Below are positions 1-9,691 of a stretch of DNA of 64,000 bases, in pieces. Position 1 is the stretch's first letter. Each line of letters begins with the position of its first letter. Under the pieces are notes generated by a model. That model searched no databases. It was not told the origin of the DNA and was given only the letters and a program-made list of their open reading frames with translations. Source of the stretch: Campylobacter concisus (GTDB taxonomy: Bacteria; Campylobacterota; Campylobacteria; Campylobacterales; Campylobacteraceae). Location of the stretch: positions 62,001 to 126,000 of the forward strand of contig NZ_PPCE01000004.1 in the NCBI RefSeq assembly GCF_002913715.1. The letters run 5' to 3'. The translations under genes were made by a program, and so were the position numbers.

Positions 1-1624
<1,624 letters not shown>

Positions 1625-1626
1625 GA

Positions 1627-2490
1627 ATGATGAAAAAAATTTGGTTAGTTTTATCTATATTTGCAGCAAGCGTGTTTGCTAGAGAGAACCCATTTATGCC
1701 TATTAGCGAGCTAAATACAAGCGTTATGACAACAAATATCATAGAAAAATTTGATAGCTTTGATTCTCTTTCGTTTAAATTTCCAAGCGATGCGGCACTT
1801 TTACTAGATGTCACCATAAGATATAGAGCAAATGACGGTACTATAAAGGAAAAAAGGCTAGCCGATATAAATAAAACTATCGATTACAGCGATGAATTTG
1901 CTTTAAATAAGGTAAAAAATCCAGAACCAGTCGTGGCAAAAAAGCTAGATGTTTCGGTCACAATGGCAAATATGCCTAGCCAAAAAGTAAGCACTCCTGT
2001 GATAATAGAAAAAAATGAAACTAAAATTTCAAACAAAGATAGAAACAAAACCTCAGATATGCCAACTCCAAGTGTTGTAGTGATCGATCTTAGCACAGAC
2101 AAAACAAAAGAAACTACCATAAAACCTGAACAAAAGGTAGTCGAAATAAAGATTGAGCCTAGCACAAAACCAGTTGATAGCACAAAAAATGGAAAAGATG
2201 TTAAATTTCTAGGTTTTATAAGCTTTCTAGCCAATAACAAAGAGCTAAAAATCGCTACAAAAGCTAAAAATTTAAAGCATTTTGCTTATGAAAAAAATAA
2301 GATCGTTCTTGACTTTGCAAAGCCGCCAAGAAGCTTTAAAACTAAGAGCTTAAAACTTGAAAATGAATATTTTAAAAATGTGATCATAGGCTGGCATGAT
2401 AGATATTTCAGAGTGGTTTTAGAACTTGATAAGATGCATAAATATAAGCTTGAAGCCGCTGAAAATGGATATTTGCTTAAGCTTTTATAG
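1627..2490 (+). CDS. Secreted AMIN-domain protein (CgpA-like)
   Basis: A 287-residue exported protein: a signal peptide (residues 1-18, MMKKIWLVLSIFAASVFA), a low-complexity Lys/Thr/Glu-rich middle (about 95-195), and a C-terminal AMIN-like beta domain (about 197-287) with the strands VKFLGFISF, KIVLDFAKPP and YFRVVLELDKM. AMIN domains place proteins at peptidoglycan or envelope machines. The C. jejuni gene in this position encodes a glycoprotein (CgpA). The second ATG at 1630 has slightly better spacing from the AGGA at 1623. It lies 2 bases after the FtsB-like gene, in the same transcription unit. Confidence 0.75.
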   Translation: MMKKIWLVLSIFAASVFARENPFMPISELNTSVMTTNIIEKFDSFDSLSFKFPSDAALLLDVTIRYRANDGTIKEKRLADINKTIDYSDEFALNKVKNPEPVVAKKLDVSVTMANMPSQKVSTPVIIEKNETKISNKDRNKTSDMPTPSVVVIDLSTDKTKETTIKPEQKVVEIKIEPSTKPVDSTKNGKDVKFLGFISFLANNKELKIATKAKNLKHFAYEKNKIVLDFAKPPRSFKTKSLKLENEYFKNVIIGWHDRYFRVVLELDKMHKYKLEAAENGYLLKLL

Positions 2491-2528
2491 TTGAATTTTA
2501 AAAAGAGTAGATTTTATAAAATTTCAAA

Positions 2529-2534
2529 TATAAT
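2529..2534 (+). promoter_or_regulatory. Likely -10 element for xerH
   Basis: TATAAT in an AT-rich gap after the stop at 2490, about 33 bases before the TTG start of xerH. Campylobacter sigma-70 promoters depend mainly on the -10 element. No clear -35 is seen. Confidence 0.5.
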
Positions 2535-2566
2535 ACTTTTCAAAATAAAAATTTAAGGTTATTGGT

Positions 2567-3631
2567 TTGAAATACCCGCTTGATTGTAAAGATAATTTTG
2601 AAAACTCATTTATATTTTGGCTCACTCGCTACGTCAAATTTAAACTTAGCTCACTTTCGAATAAAGAGCTTCGAGATCCAAAGGCACTTGCAAGTGTGAA
2701 TTACGCTCTAAGCCGTGAGGTAAAGAACATTGATCAGCTTGATGGTTTGGTAAAAAGTGCGAGAAATGCAGGGCTTACTGGTATAAATACCTACTTTAAT
2801 CCACTTAAAAAAATATATGAAACGATGAAATTTTACGAGCTTAGCAGCCTAAAGCAGATCGATGAAGAGCTGTTAAGCGAAATACTAGCTAGCACGACTG
2901 GCGGACTAAGCGATGCTAGTAAGAAAAATTACCGCATCTCAGTGATAAATTTCTTTGCGTTTTTAGACAAACAAAACGAAGAGGATGGCAAGGCCCATGT
3001 TTTTGATATAAATTTAAAAAACTGGGGCGGAGTGAGTGGCAATAAAGGGCAAAAGTTACCTGAGTTTATGGGTGAAGATGAGGTCAAAAAATTTCTTGAT
3101 GCGATCGAGGAGAGTGATTTTAAGCAAAACTCAAATCGCAATAAGCTCATAATAAAAACGATAATTTTTACTGGCATTCGTGTGAGTGAGGCTCTAAATT
3201 TAAAGCGAAAGGACATCACTGAAGATGGCGATCTTTTTATCATTAGGATCCGGGGCAAAGGTAACAAATACCGCGTTGTTATGATAAAACGACACTTAAT
3301 AGAAGCTCATCTAAATGCGATTGCAATAAACTACATCAATAAAGAAGGCTATCTTTTTATCAATAAAAAAGGTACCAGACTGACGCAAGCCTACGTAAGT
3401 CGCATAGTAGAGCAGATCCTTTTTAAAGCTGGTATCAGAAAAGAGAAAAATGGTGCCCACATGCTGCGCCACACCTTTGCAACGATGCTTTACAAAAAGC
3501 AAAAAGACCTTGTTCTGGTGCAAGAAGCATTAGGGCATGCAAGCTTAAATACCTCGCGAATTTACACTCATTTTGACAGTGATAAGCTGAGACTTGCCGC
3601 AAAGGTGGCTGAGGATTTAGCGGGAGAGTAG
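2567..3631 (+). CDS. xerH: Tyrosine recombinase XerH
   Basis: A 354-residue integrase-family recombinase. The catalytic set is visible: Arg in FTGIRVSEALNL, Lys in RGKGNKYRVV, HMLRHTFAT (HxxR), LGHASLNTSRIYTHF with the nucleophilic Tyr. The length and the single-gene setting fit the epsilonproteobacterial XerH, which resolves chromosome dimers at difH without a XerC/XerD pair. The start is TTG at 2567 with an A-rich leader and no strong ribosome site. It sits alone between the recA-eno group and a convergent glycerate kinase. It carries no sign of phage origin. Confidence 0.9.
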   Translation: MKYPLDCKDNFENSFIFWLTRYVKFKLSSLSNKELRDPKALASVNYALSREVKNIDQLDGLVKSARNAGLTGINTYFNPLKKIYETMKFYELSSLKQIDEELLSEILASTTGGLSDASKKNYRISVINFFAFLDKQNEEDGKAHVFDINLKNWGGVSGNKGQKLPEFMGEDEVKKFLDAIEESDFKQNSNRNKLIIKTIIFTGIRVSEALNLKRKDITEDGDLFIIRIRGKGNKYRVVMIKRHLIEAHLNAIAINYINKEGYLFINKKGTRLTQAYVSRIVEQILFKAGIRKEKNGAHMLRHTFATMLYKKQKDLVLVQEALGHASLNTSRIYTHFDSDKLRLAAKVAEDLAGE

Positions 3632-3947
3632 GTTTTGCTTCTTGTGTAAAAAGCCACAATAAACAAAAAGCTTTATGAGAAAACTTATATGTGATTTATA
3701 AATTTAGATAAGCCCGCTTAGTAGTGAGATTTGTTGGGGTTTAAAAACATCTTTCATATAAATACAATGAAAAAATGATGGCAAAATTTAAGAATAAATA
3801 TAGGCTGAGGAATAAAAATTTAAAGCTCTAGTTGATATTTGAGATCAATAAAACACTTTAAATTTATATCCCAAACCAACAATAGCCATTTTTATAAATC
3901 GATCATTAGATTTAAGGGCTAGTAAAATTTTACCAGCCTGCTAAACA
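3632..3947. other. Intergenic gap between convergent xerH and glycerate kinase
   Basis: 316 bases, AT-rich, no coding frame with family likeness and no clear terminator. It contains a TTTATGAGAAAAC / GTGATTTATAAATT arrangement near 3672-3705 that might be examined as a recombination site because it lies beside xerH, but the two arms match poorly. Confidence 0.5.
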
Positions 3948-5081
3948 TCAAAGTTTATTTGCTATTTTAAAGAGTCTTACAGCTTGCTCTGCTGTCATCT
4001 TTAAATTTCTAATTGCAACGTCTTTTCTCATCGCTTCTTCAAGACTTACTGGCTCATTTAATATACAAAAATAGGCATCAATCCCATTTTTGTGACAATC
4101 TTTGGCACATTTTTGCACACTTCCAGCAAATGCGATCACTGGCTTATGATACTTTTTGGCTAGTTTTGCAACCCCAGTCGGAGTCTTTCCCATTGAGCTT
4201 TGAAAGTCCATACGGCCTTCGCCAGTGATGACTAGATCAGCCTTTTTGATCTCATCCTCAAGCGCGATAGTCTGCGTAATGATCTCAATACCTGGGCGAA
4301 GTTTCGCTCCTAAAAATGCCACGAATGCAAAGCCAAGTCCGCCAGCGGCACCAGCACCTTTTTGTGTGTGAAATTTGCTATTGGTCTTTTCCTTTACAAG
4401 AGTTGCAAAGTGTTTTAGCCCATCATCAAGCTCTTTTACCATACGGCCATTTGCACCCTTTTGAGGAGCATAAACATGGGCTGCTCCATTCATACCATAA
4501 AGCGGATTGTCCACATCGCAGGCTATTAAAAACTCGCAATCCTTTAGCTCTTTTAGCGCCTCTTCATCTGTAAACTCATAAATTTTGACTAAATTTTCGC
4601 CTTTTCCTTCAAGTAAAGCACCATCTTTATCATAAAATTTAAAGCCAAGTGCGCTAAGCATGCCTGTACCAGCGTCATTTGTCGCACTTCCACCGATGCC
4701 AATGATAAATTTTCTGGCACCTTTAGCAATGGCATCTTTTATCATCTGACCAAAACCAAATGTGCTAGTCTTTAGTGGATTTCTCTCGTCTGGGTTTATG
4801 AGCGTAAGGCCAGAAGCACTTGACATTTCAAGTATTGCAAGGTCATCTTTTAGTGCATATCTAGCTAAAATTTCAATTCCAAGTGGATTTTTAACTATCG
4901 TATCTATAAATTTCGCACCAAGTGCATCAGCCATCGCCTCTACACTACCCTCGCCACCATCTGCGATAGGCTTGACAACGACCTCACAGCCGATCTCTTC
5001 TAGTCCTTCTTTTACAGCAAGGCCCGCTTCAAGCGAGCTAAGCGAGCCCTTTAATGAATCAATCGCAACTAAAATTCTCAT
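3948..5081 (-). CDS. glxK: Glycerate kinase (GK1 family)
   Basis: A 377-residue cytosolic kinase phosphorylating glycerate to 2- or 3-phosphoglycerate. Visible family features: N-terminal ILVAIDSLKGSLSS, VKPIADGGEGSVEAM, IGIGGSATNDAGTGML, KGAGAAGGLGFAF, ADLVITGEGRMDFQSSMGKTP and the C-terminal PVIAFAGSV. The length is typical of GarK/GlxK. The ATG overlaps the permease stop in an ATGA, so the two are translationally coupled. The product feeds directly into the enolase step encoded at the left of this window. Whether 2- or 3-phosphoglycerate is made cannot be read from sequence. Confidence 0.9.
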   Translation of the reverse strand: MRILVAIDSLKGSLSSLEAGLAVKEGLEEIGCEVVVKPIADGGEGSVEAMADALGAKFIDTIVKNPLGIEILARYALKDDLAILEMSSASGLTLINPDERNPLKTSTFGFGQMIKDAIAKGARKFIIGIGGSATNDAGTGMLSALGFKFYDKDGALLEGKGENLVKIYEFTDEEALKELKDCEFLIACDVDNPLYGMNGAAHVYAPQKGANGRMVKELDDGLKHFATLVKEKTNSKFHTQKGAGAAGGLGFAFVAFLGAKLRPGIEIITQTIALEDEIKKADLVITGEGRMDFQSSMGKTPTGVAKLAKKYHKPVIAFAGSVQKCAKDCHKNGIDAYFCILNEPVSLEEAMRKDVAIRNLKMTAEQAVRLFKIANKL

Positions 5082-6472
5082 AAAAGCACCAAAGATAATA
5101 TGTAAACGCTAATTATACCAACGATACCCATTATAAACGTCATAGCTGTTTGTGTGCGATATCCTTGTTCTGCACTCATCTTGCTAAAATTTGTCACAAC
5201 CCAGAAGTAGCTGTCATTTGCGTGAGATACACACATCGCACCAGATGCTATCGCCATGACACAAAGTGCAGCTGAAATTTCACTCGTAAAGCCAAGTGTA
5301 TGCATTAGCGAGCTATCAGCACTAAATGCGCCCATGATAGATGCTGTCGTGATGATAGCCACAGTTGAGCTTCCTTGAGCGGTTTTTAGCACGGCTGAGA
5401 TAATGAATGGGAAGAAAATTCCTATCGCTTTTATGGCGGTTGCATTTTCTTTTATGAAATTTACAAAGCCAGCCTCAGTGATGACATTACCCAAAACACC
5501 GCCAGCTGCTGTGATAAAGAGTATCGGTCCAGCAATCTTTAAAGATTCATTCGTGATATAGTCAAATTCTCTTATCTTTCTGGCTTCTACTAATAAAAAC
5601 ACGCAAAAGATCACGCCGATTGCAAGAGCAACGATAGGATTTCCTAAAAATAAAAGTATCTTTGGCAAGAGAGCCGTTTTATCAAACATGCCTTGTTTTG
5701 CTAAAACATCGACAATAGAGCCGATCGCCATAAAAATGATAGGCATGATGATAGGAGCAAGGCTCAAAAATCCGCTAGGTAGCGTGCCAAATTTCTTTAA
5801 AAGCTCTTCGTAACTAGCTGTGATAGTAGCGTCAGCATCTTTGTCGCTGATAGTCACGCTTTTGCCAACACTCTTTGAAAAGAAATAAACAGCTATCAAA
5901 ACAGGCACTGAAACGACTGTTCCCATAATGATAACAAGGAGTAAATTTCCGCCAAGACCAAGTGTTCCTGCGGCTGCTATTGGGCCTGGTGTTGGTGGTA
6001 TGAAGACGTGAGATGCGTATAGACCACCACTAAGTGCGACTGACATCGCGACTGGGCTTGCTGAAATTTTCTTATAAAGCGCCTCACGAATAGAGTTTAA
6101 AACGACAAATCCACTATCGCAAAATACCGGAATGCCAACAACCCAGCCCATGATGAGCATAGCAAGCTCTGGACGCTTTTGTCCGACTAGCTTTACGACC
6201 ATATCAGCTAGCTTTAAAGCAGCTCCCGTTTTTTCAAGCACGGTGCCGATGATCGTTCCAAAGATAATAACGATACCGATACTCTTAAATGTGCCACTAA
6301 AGCCGACACCTATCATCGCTGGGATCTTTGATAGATCGATACCTGCGACGATCGCAAGAACCAAAGAAATGCTCATAAGTGCCAAGAATGGATGCACTTT
6401 TAGCTTAGAGATCATAACGATCATAAGTATGATGGCTACAACAAAACAGACAATTAGTGAGATTCCGCTCAT
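5078..6472 (-). CDS. GntP-family permease, likely glycerate or gluconate uptake
   Basis: A 464-residue inner-membrane protein with about 12 to 14 hydrophobic segments and the GntP-type stretch SGGLYASHVFIPPTPGPIAAAGTLG. Well-studied members carry gluconate and related sugar acids with protons. Here the gene is the first of a two-gene operon with glycerate kinase, and no gluconate kinase is in view, so glycerate is the more likely substrate (inference). The ATG at 6472 is preceded by AAGGAG at about 6480. Confidence 0.88.
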   Translation of the reverse strand: MSGISLIVCFVVAIILMIVMISKLKVHPFLALMSISLVLAIVAGIDLSKIPAMIGVGFSGTFKSIGIVIIFGTIIGTVLEKTGAALKLADMVVKLVGQKRPELAMLIMGWVVGIPVFCDSGFVVLNSIREALYKKISASPVAMSVALSGGLYASHVFIPPTPGPIAAAGTLGLGGNLLLVIIMGTVVSVPVLIAVYFFSKSVGKSVTISDKDADATITASYEELLKKFGTLPSGFLSLAPIIMPIIFMAIGSIVDVLAKQGMFDKTALLPKILLFLGNPIVALAIGVIFCVFLLVEARKIREFDYITNESLKIAGPILFITAAGGVLGNVITEAGFVNFIKENATAIKAIGIFFPFIISAVLKTAQGSSTVAIITTASIMGAFSADSSLMHTLGFTSEISAALCVMAIASGAMCVSHANDSYFWVVTNFSKMSAEQGYRTQTAMTFIMGIVGIISVYILSLVLL

Positions 6473-6638
6473 AAAAACTCCTTTGCTCTGAGATTTTGCT
6501 TAAGATTTTAGCAAAATTTGCTTGTATTTTTTCTAATATTTTTAAGTTTTTTGATTAATTAAATTTTTTTGACATAATTGAGTAAATTTATGACTATTTG
6601 CCTAAATTTAGCCATTTTGTAAGTTTAAAATTTTTAGC

Positions 6639-7607
6639 TTATTTTAAAATAACAAAACCAAGACCAAATTTATCAGTATGTCTATTATAATCAATCAAAC
6701 TCTCGCCATATCCCGTAAAATACTGCAAATAGCCATAAACTCCGGTTGAGAAGATAGGAAACATATATGAAATTTCAGCAGCACCTTTATTTGTTTTATC
6801 AAAATGTAAGTTATTTCTTAGCATTAGGCTAAAAATGTGATCATTAAGGTTGTAGCTAAGCCTTACATCGCCGTGTCCTATGTATTTTAATATATCTTTA
6901 TTATCGCCCTTATTGCCTACTATCATCCAAGCTCTTGGCGAAATGCTAAGCTTGTCAAAAACAAAATCACTTTGCACATAAGCTCTATTCCAGCTTCTTG
7001 AATTGCTACCATCTCGTCCATTTGACTCATGCAAAAGTCCAAATTTTAGGTTTTTTACACCTATTTGATCCAAATATTTTGGCGAAGCAAAATTTAGAAA
7101 AATTTCTGGTTGATAGTTTGTCTCACGAAACGGCGCTGAAGTTCTTGTTATCTGCCACCAAGATGTCTGCGTATAGGCAGCCACAAGGCTCTCTCTAAAT
7201 CCAAACAGGTCATAAAACAACGGCTTTGCAAGGCTTATTTGAAACTTAGTTTCAACGCTTTTTCGCTCATCATCTGGCACATTTTTAGCATAAGTTACTG
7301 GCAAAAGGTAGTTAAATTTATAAAGCTCGATACCAAGTGCATTTTGTAAATTTTTACCACTTTTATCTTCTCTTAAAAGATCAGCTTGCTTTAGCTTTGC
7401 CTCTCTTGGTGCTGGCTCGCTTGCTTGTACATTTTGTATCACGTTTTGCTCGTTTAAAGAGCTTTTGGCTAGCTCTTTATAAATTTGCATCGCAGCCTTT
7501 ATGTCACCACTTTGCTCCAGCTCTTGTGCTCTTTTAAAATCATCTAACCCACTTGCCATCAAAAAACTAAGGCCAAGGCTTAAAAATAATAAAATTTTAC
7601 TCATCAT
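6639..7607 (-). CDS. pldA: Outer-membrane phospholipase A (OMPLA)
   Basis: A 322-residue outer-membrane phospholipase A1/lysophospholipase. The active site is plain: HESNGRDGSNSRSWNRAY carries the His and Ser (HxSNG) and the Asn of SRSWNR. A signal peptide is present (MSKILLFLSLGLSFLMASG), then a segment of about 70 residues with a TPR-like run (FKRAQELEQSGDIKAAMQIY) before the barrel. The second ATG at 7604 is an equally good start. It overlaps mobA by 11 bases. In C. jejuni PldA contributes to haemolysis. Confidence 0.92.
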   Translation of the reverse strand: MMSKILLFLSLGLSFLMASGLDDFKRAQELEQSGDIKAAMQIYKELAKSSLNEQNVIQNVQASEPAPREAKLKQADLLREDKSGKNLQNALGIELYKFNYLLPVTYAKNVPDDERKSVETKFQISLAKPLFYDLFGFRESLVAAYTQTSWWQITRTSAPFRETNYQPEIFLNFASPKYLDQIGVKNLKFGLLHESNGRDGSNSRSWNRAYVQSDFVFDKLSISPRAWMIVGNKGDNKDILKYIGHGDVRLSYNLNDHIFSLMLRNNLHFDKTNKGAAEISYMFPIFSTGVYGYLQYFTGYGESLIDYNRHTDKFGLGFVILK

Positions 7608-8172
7608 CTATCTTCTTTTCTTGGATTTTCTTTGCCATTTCGTATTCGTCAGGGAAATTTACATTAAAAAACTGCTCACTATCTTTAAAATTTACGACTT
7701 TGCATTTACAGCTTTTTCTCAAAAGTCCGATTTTATGCTCATTTTTTAAATAAAACTCATGAGCCAAAATGGCAAGCCTTGGACTAAAAAAACCACAAAG
7801 TGAGTGGATGTGCTCATTATCACTGGCCACAACCATATCAAATTCATCTTTAAATTTAACAAGCTCTTTAAGGCTAGAAAGATCAAAAAATGGCATATCA
7901 GCTGGTATCACAAAAATGCTATGATCAAAATTTTTAAGAATGGAGTAAAGTGCGAGCATTGGCGAATAGCTATCGCTATTTTCATCTTTTATAAGCTTTA
8001 GTGGCGGGCTAAATTTCTCAAATTTTGAGCTTACATAAACTTCACCAAAAACTTTGCTAAATTTCGCAACCTCATAATGAGTAAGCGTCTTAAAACCACC
8101 AAATGGCAAAAGCGTCTTATCTTGCCCCATACGTGAGCTTTTGCCACCTGCTAAAATCACGCAAGTTTGCAT
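7597..8172 (-). CDS. mobA: Molybdenum cofactor guanylyltransferase MobA
   Basis: A 191-residue nucleotidyltransferase that attaches GMP to molybdopterin. The N-terminus has the family loop LAGGKSSRMGQDKTLLPFGG, followed by the nucleotide/metal motif FVIPADMPFF around residue 90 and VVASDNEHIHSLCGFF. The length is normal. It is upstream of and overlaps pldA, an unrelated partner, so the coupling is probably only positional. Campylobacter has several molybdoenzymes that need this cofactor. A ModD-like protein also occurs in the window near 41.1 kb. Confidence 0.92.
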   Translation of the reverse strand: MQTCVILAGGKSSRMGQDKTLLPFGGFKTLTHYEVAKFSKVFGEVYVSSKFEKFSPPLKLIKDENSDSYSPMLALYSILKNFDHSIFVIPADMPFFDLSSLKELVKFKDEFDMVVASDNEHIHSLCGFFSPRLAILAHEFYLKNEHKIGLLRKSCKCKVVNFKDSEQFFNVNFPDEYEMAKKIQEKKIDDE

Positions 8173-8277
8173 CTTTTCCCTTAAGAAAGTTATGAGGCTA
8201 AATTTAGCTAAAAGCGGCTTTGATCTACCAAAAATATGTGATAAAAACTTATTTTTGTTTATGCTACTTGTGAAATT

Positions 8278-8766
8278 TTAAGCCTGCTTTGCCCTTTTCA
8301 TTGTTAAAAATTCCTCGTAGCGACGATCAATGATGGCTTTGATCAAGACATAGTTTTCTTGTGAGTTTTCTATATAAAAATAGGCGTTATCAAAGTATTT
8401 TTCACCAAATTTTTTCGAAACAAAATCCGTATAATCCTGCAAATACCAACCATACATTTTGGCGAATTTTGTCCGATCAGTCGTATAGTAAGCTTTTGCA
8501 AAGGCTTTACCAACAGTACTTAGCTCCGTACTTCCAAGTACGCCGTCCATAGCATCAAAAAGATACTGACGATAGTTAAAATTTTCGTCCATCTGTGCTA
8601 TATCGTCCGCAAAATCTGCTGCAAATTCCTTTGAATAAAATTTGTGTTCCATGCACCAGCGAAAGAAAAATGCAATGTGTGTCGCACCGTTTTCATGCGG
8701 TATATCAGTCGGCGCATCTTTCGCACCCCAATGCCATTTTGCTTTGTCATATATTATATCTGGCAT
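8278..8766 (-). CDS. Hypothetical protein, DUF7832-like
   Basis: A 162-residue soluble protein without signal peptide or membrane segment, rich in aromatic residues. It begins YDKAKWHWGAKDAPTD and continues with ENGATHIAFFFRWCME, a pattern I associate with the DUF7832 domain found in small cytosolic proteins, some near toxin or immunity loci. No catalytic motif is apparent. It stands alone between mobA and the divergent SemiSWEET gene. The function is unknown. Confidence 0.7.
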   Translation of the reverse strand: MPDIIYDKAKWHWGAKDAPTDIPHENGATHIAFFFRWCMEHKFYSKEFAADFADDIAQMDENFNYRQYLFDAMDGVLGSTELSTVGKAFAKAYYTTDRTKFAKMYGWYLQDYTDFVSKKFGEKYFDNAYFYIENSQENYVLIKAIIDRRYEEFLTMKRAKQA

Positions 8767-8863
8767 TTTTATCCTTTTAAAATGCTCAATTTTACTAAAA
8801 CCATCTTAATCGCAGTAAAAATCATGGCTATTTTATCCATTTGCTTGCTATGATTAAAAAAGA

Positions 8864-8869
8864 TACAAT
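8864..8869 (+). promoter_or_regulatory. Likely -10 element for the SemiSWEET gene
   Basis: TACAAT within AAGATACAATGG, about 25 bases before the ATG at 8894, which has a good AAGGAG ribosome site at 8883-8888. Confidence 0.4.
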
Positions 8870-8893
8870 GGTGCTTTTATTTAAGGAGAAGCA

Positions 8894-9150
8894 ATGAGCG
8901 AAAAAAATCTACAAATTTTAGGCTGGATTGGCACTTGCCTATCAGTTGTTATGTACTTTTCATACATCCCACAAATAATGGGTAACCTTGACGGCAACAA
9001 GACGCCTTTTATACAGCCACTAGCGGCTGCGCTAAACTGCACGATCTGGACAAGCTACGGCCTATTAAAAGCTAAAAAGACTATCCACTTTCTGCCGCAA
9101 ACTTTCCAGGTATAATCTTTGGTCTTTTGGCTACGATAACGGCGTTTTAA
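8894..9150 (+). pseudogene. SemiSWEET sugar transporter, broken by a one-base frameshift
   Basis: The first 60 codons encode a typical SemiSWEET: a first helix with the PQ-type motif FSYIPQIMGNLDG and a second with LNCTIWTSYGLLKAKK. In frame the protein then runs into TIHFLPQTFQV and stops at 9115. In the next frame the missing family end is intact: DYPLSAANFPGIIFGLLATITAF with a stop at 9148-9150. Adding one base in the A5 run at 9074-9078 would give an 85-residue protein, the normal family length. SemiSWEETs dimerise to carry sugars across the inner membrane. The state here is either a real null allele or a base-calling error. Confidence 0.85.
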
Positions 9151-9215
9151 TGCACCATTTAGATGTTGTGGTGATTTTACAATAAAACATTATTTGCTTC
9201 GCCGCAACAACTAAT

Positions 9216-9683
9216 TTATAGTGTTTGCGCTATTTTGGCTAACTTTTCTTTAATTATATTGCCTTTTGAGCTTAGCGAAAAGATCATTTGCACTAGCTCC
9301 TCAGTTGTTGCCTCTATTCTTTTGTCATCACTATCTAAAGTTCTGAATTTGTTTAGGATAAGCGGACCGAAATCTTGATATGTAGACATAAAATCCTTAT
9401 AGTCCTCTTGCAGTTCTGGTGCGTAAAAACTGATAATTGAGTGTAATTTACCAATTTCAAATTTTGGATTTTCTATATTTAAATTTGGATTTATCAACAA
9501 AGCTACTTTGTAATGTATTCCCCCTAAAATATCCCCAACTATAATAAACGCTTCCTCTAGCTTTTGTCGCCTGAGTTTATTTTTCTCTTTTTTTGTGTTT
9601 AGATTAGCGTACACCCATTGCGCACACATTGCTAGGACTGCACCAAGTACAATTTTCAATAAGTCAGATATCAAACTATCCAT
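9216..9683 (-). CDS. Hypothetical protein with N-terminal membrane helix
   Basis: A 155-residue protein: one hydrophobic segment (about residues 8-26, LLKIVLGAVLAMCAQWVYA), a basic stretch (NTKKEKNKLRRQK) and a helical soluble domain of about 115 residues. I recognise no family. It starts 8 bases after the leuC stop on the same strand and may be cotranscribed with it, though nothing links it to leucine synthesis. Confidence 0.6.
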   Translation of the reverse strand: MDSLISDLLKIVLGAVLAMCAQWVYANLNTKKEKNKLRRQKLEEAFIIVGDILGGIHYKVALLINPNLNIENPKFEIGKLHSIISFYAPELQEDYKDFMSTYQDFGPLILNKFRTLDSDDKRIEATTEELVQMIFSLSSKGNIIKEKLAKIAQTL

Positions 9684-9691
9684 ATTATTTT

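Noticed and set aside
3660-3710. difH site downstream of xerH
   Set aside because: The two arms are poorly complementary and I cannot match a consensus from memory with confidence.
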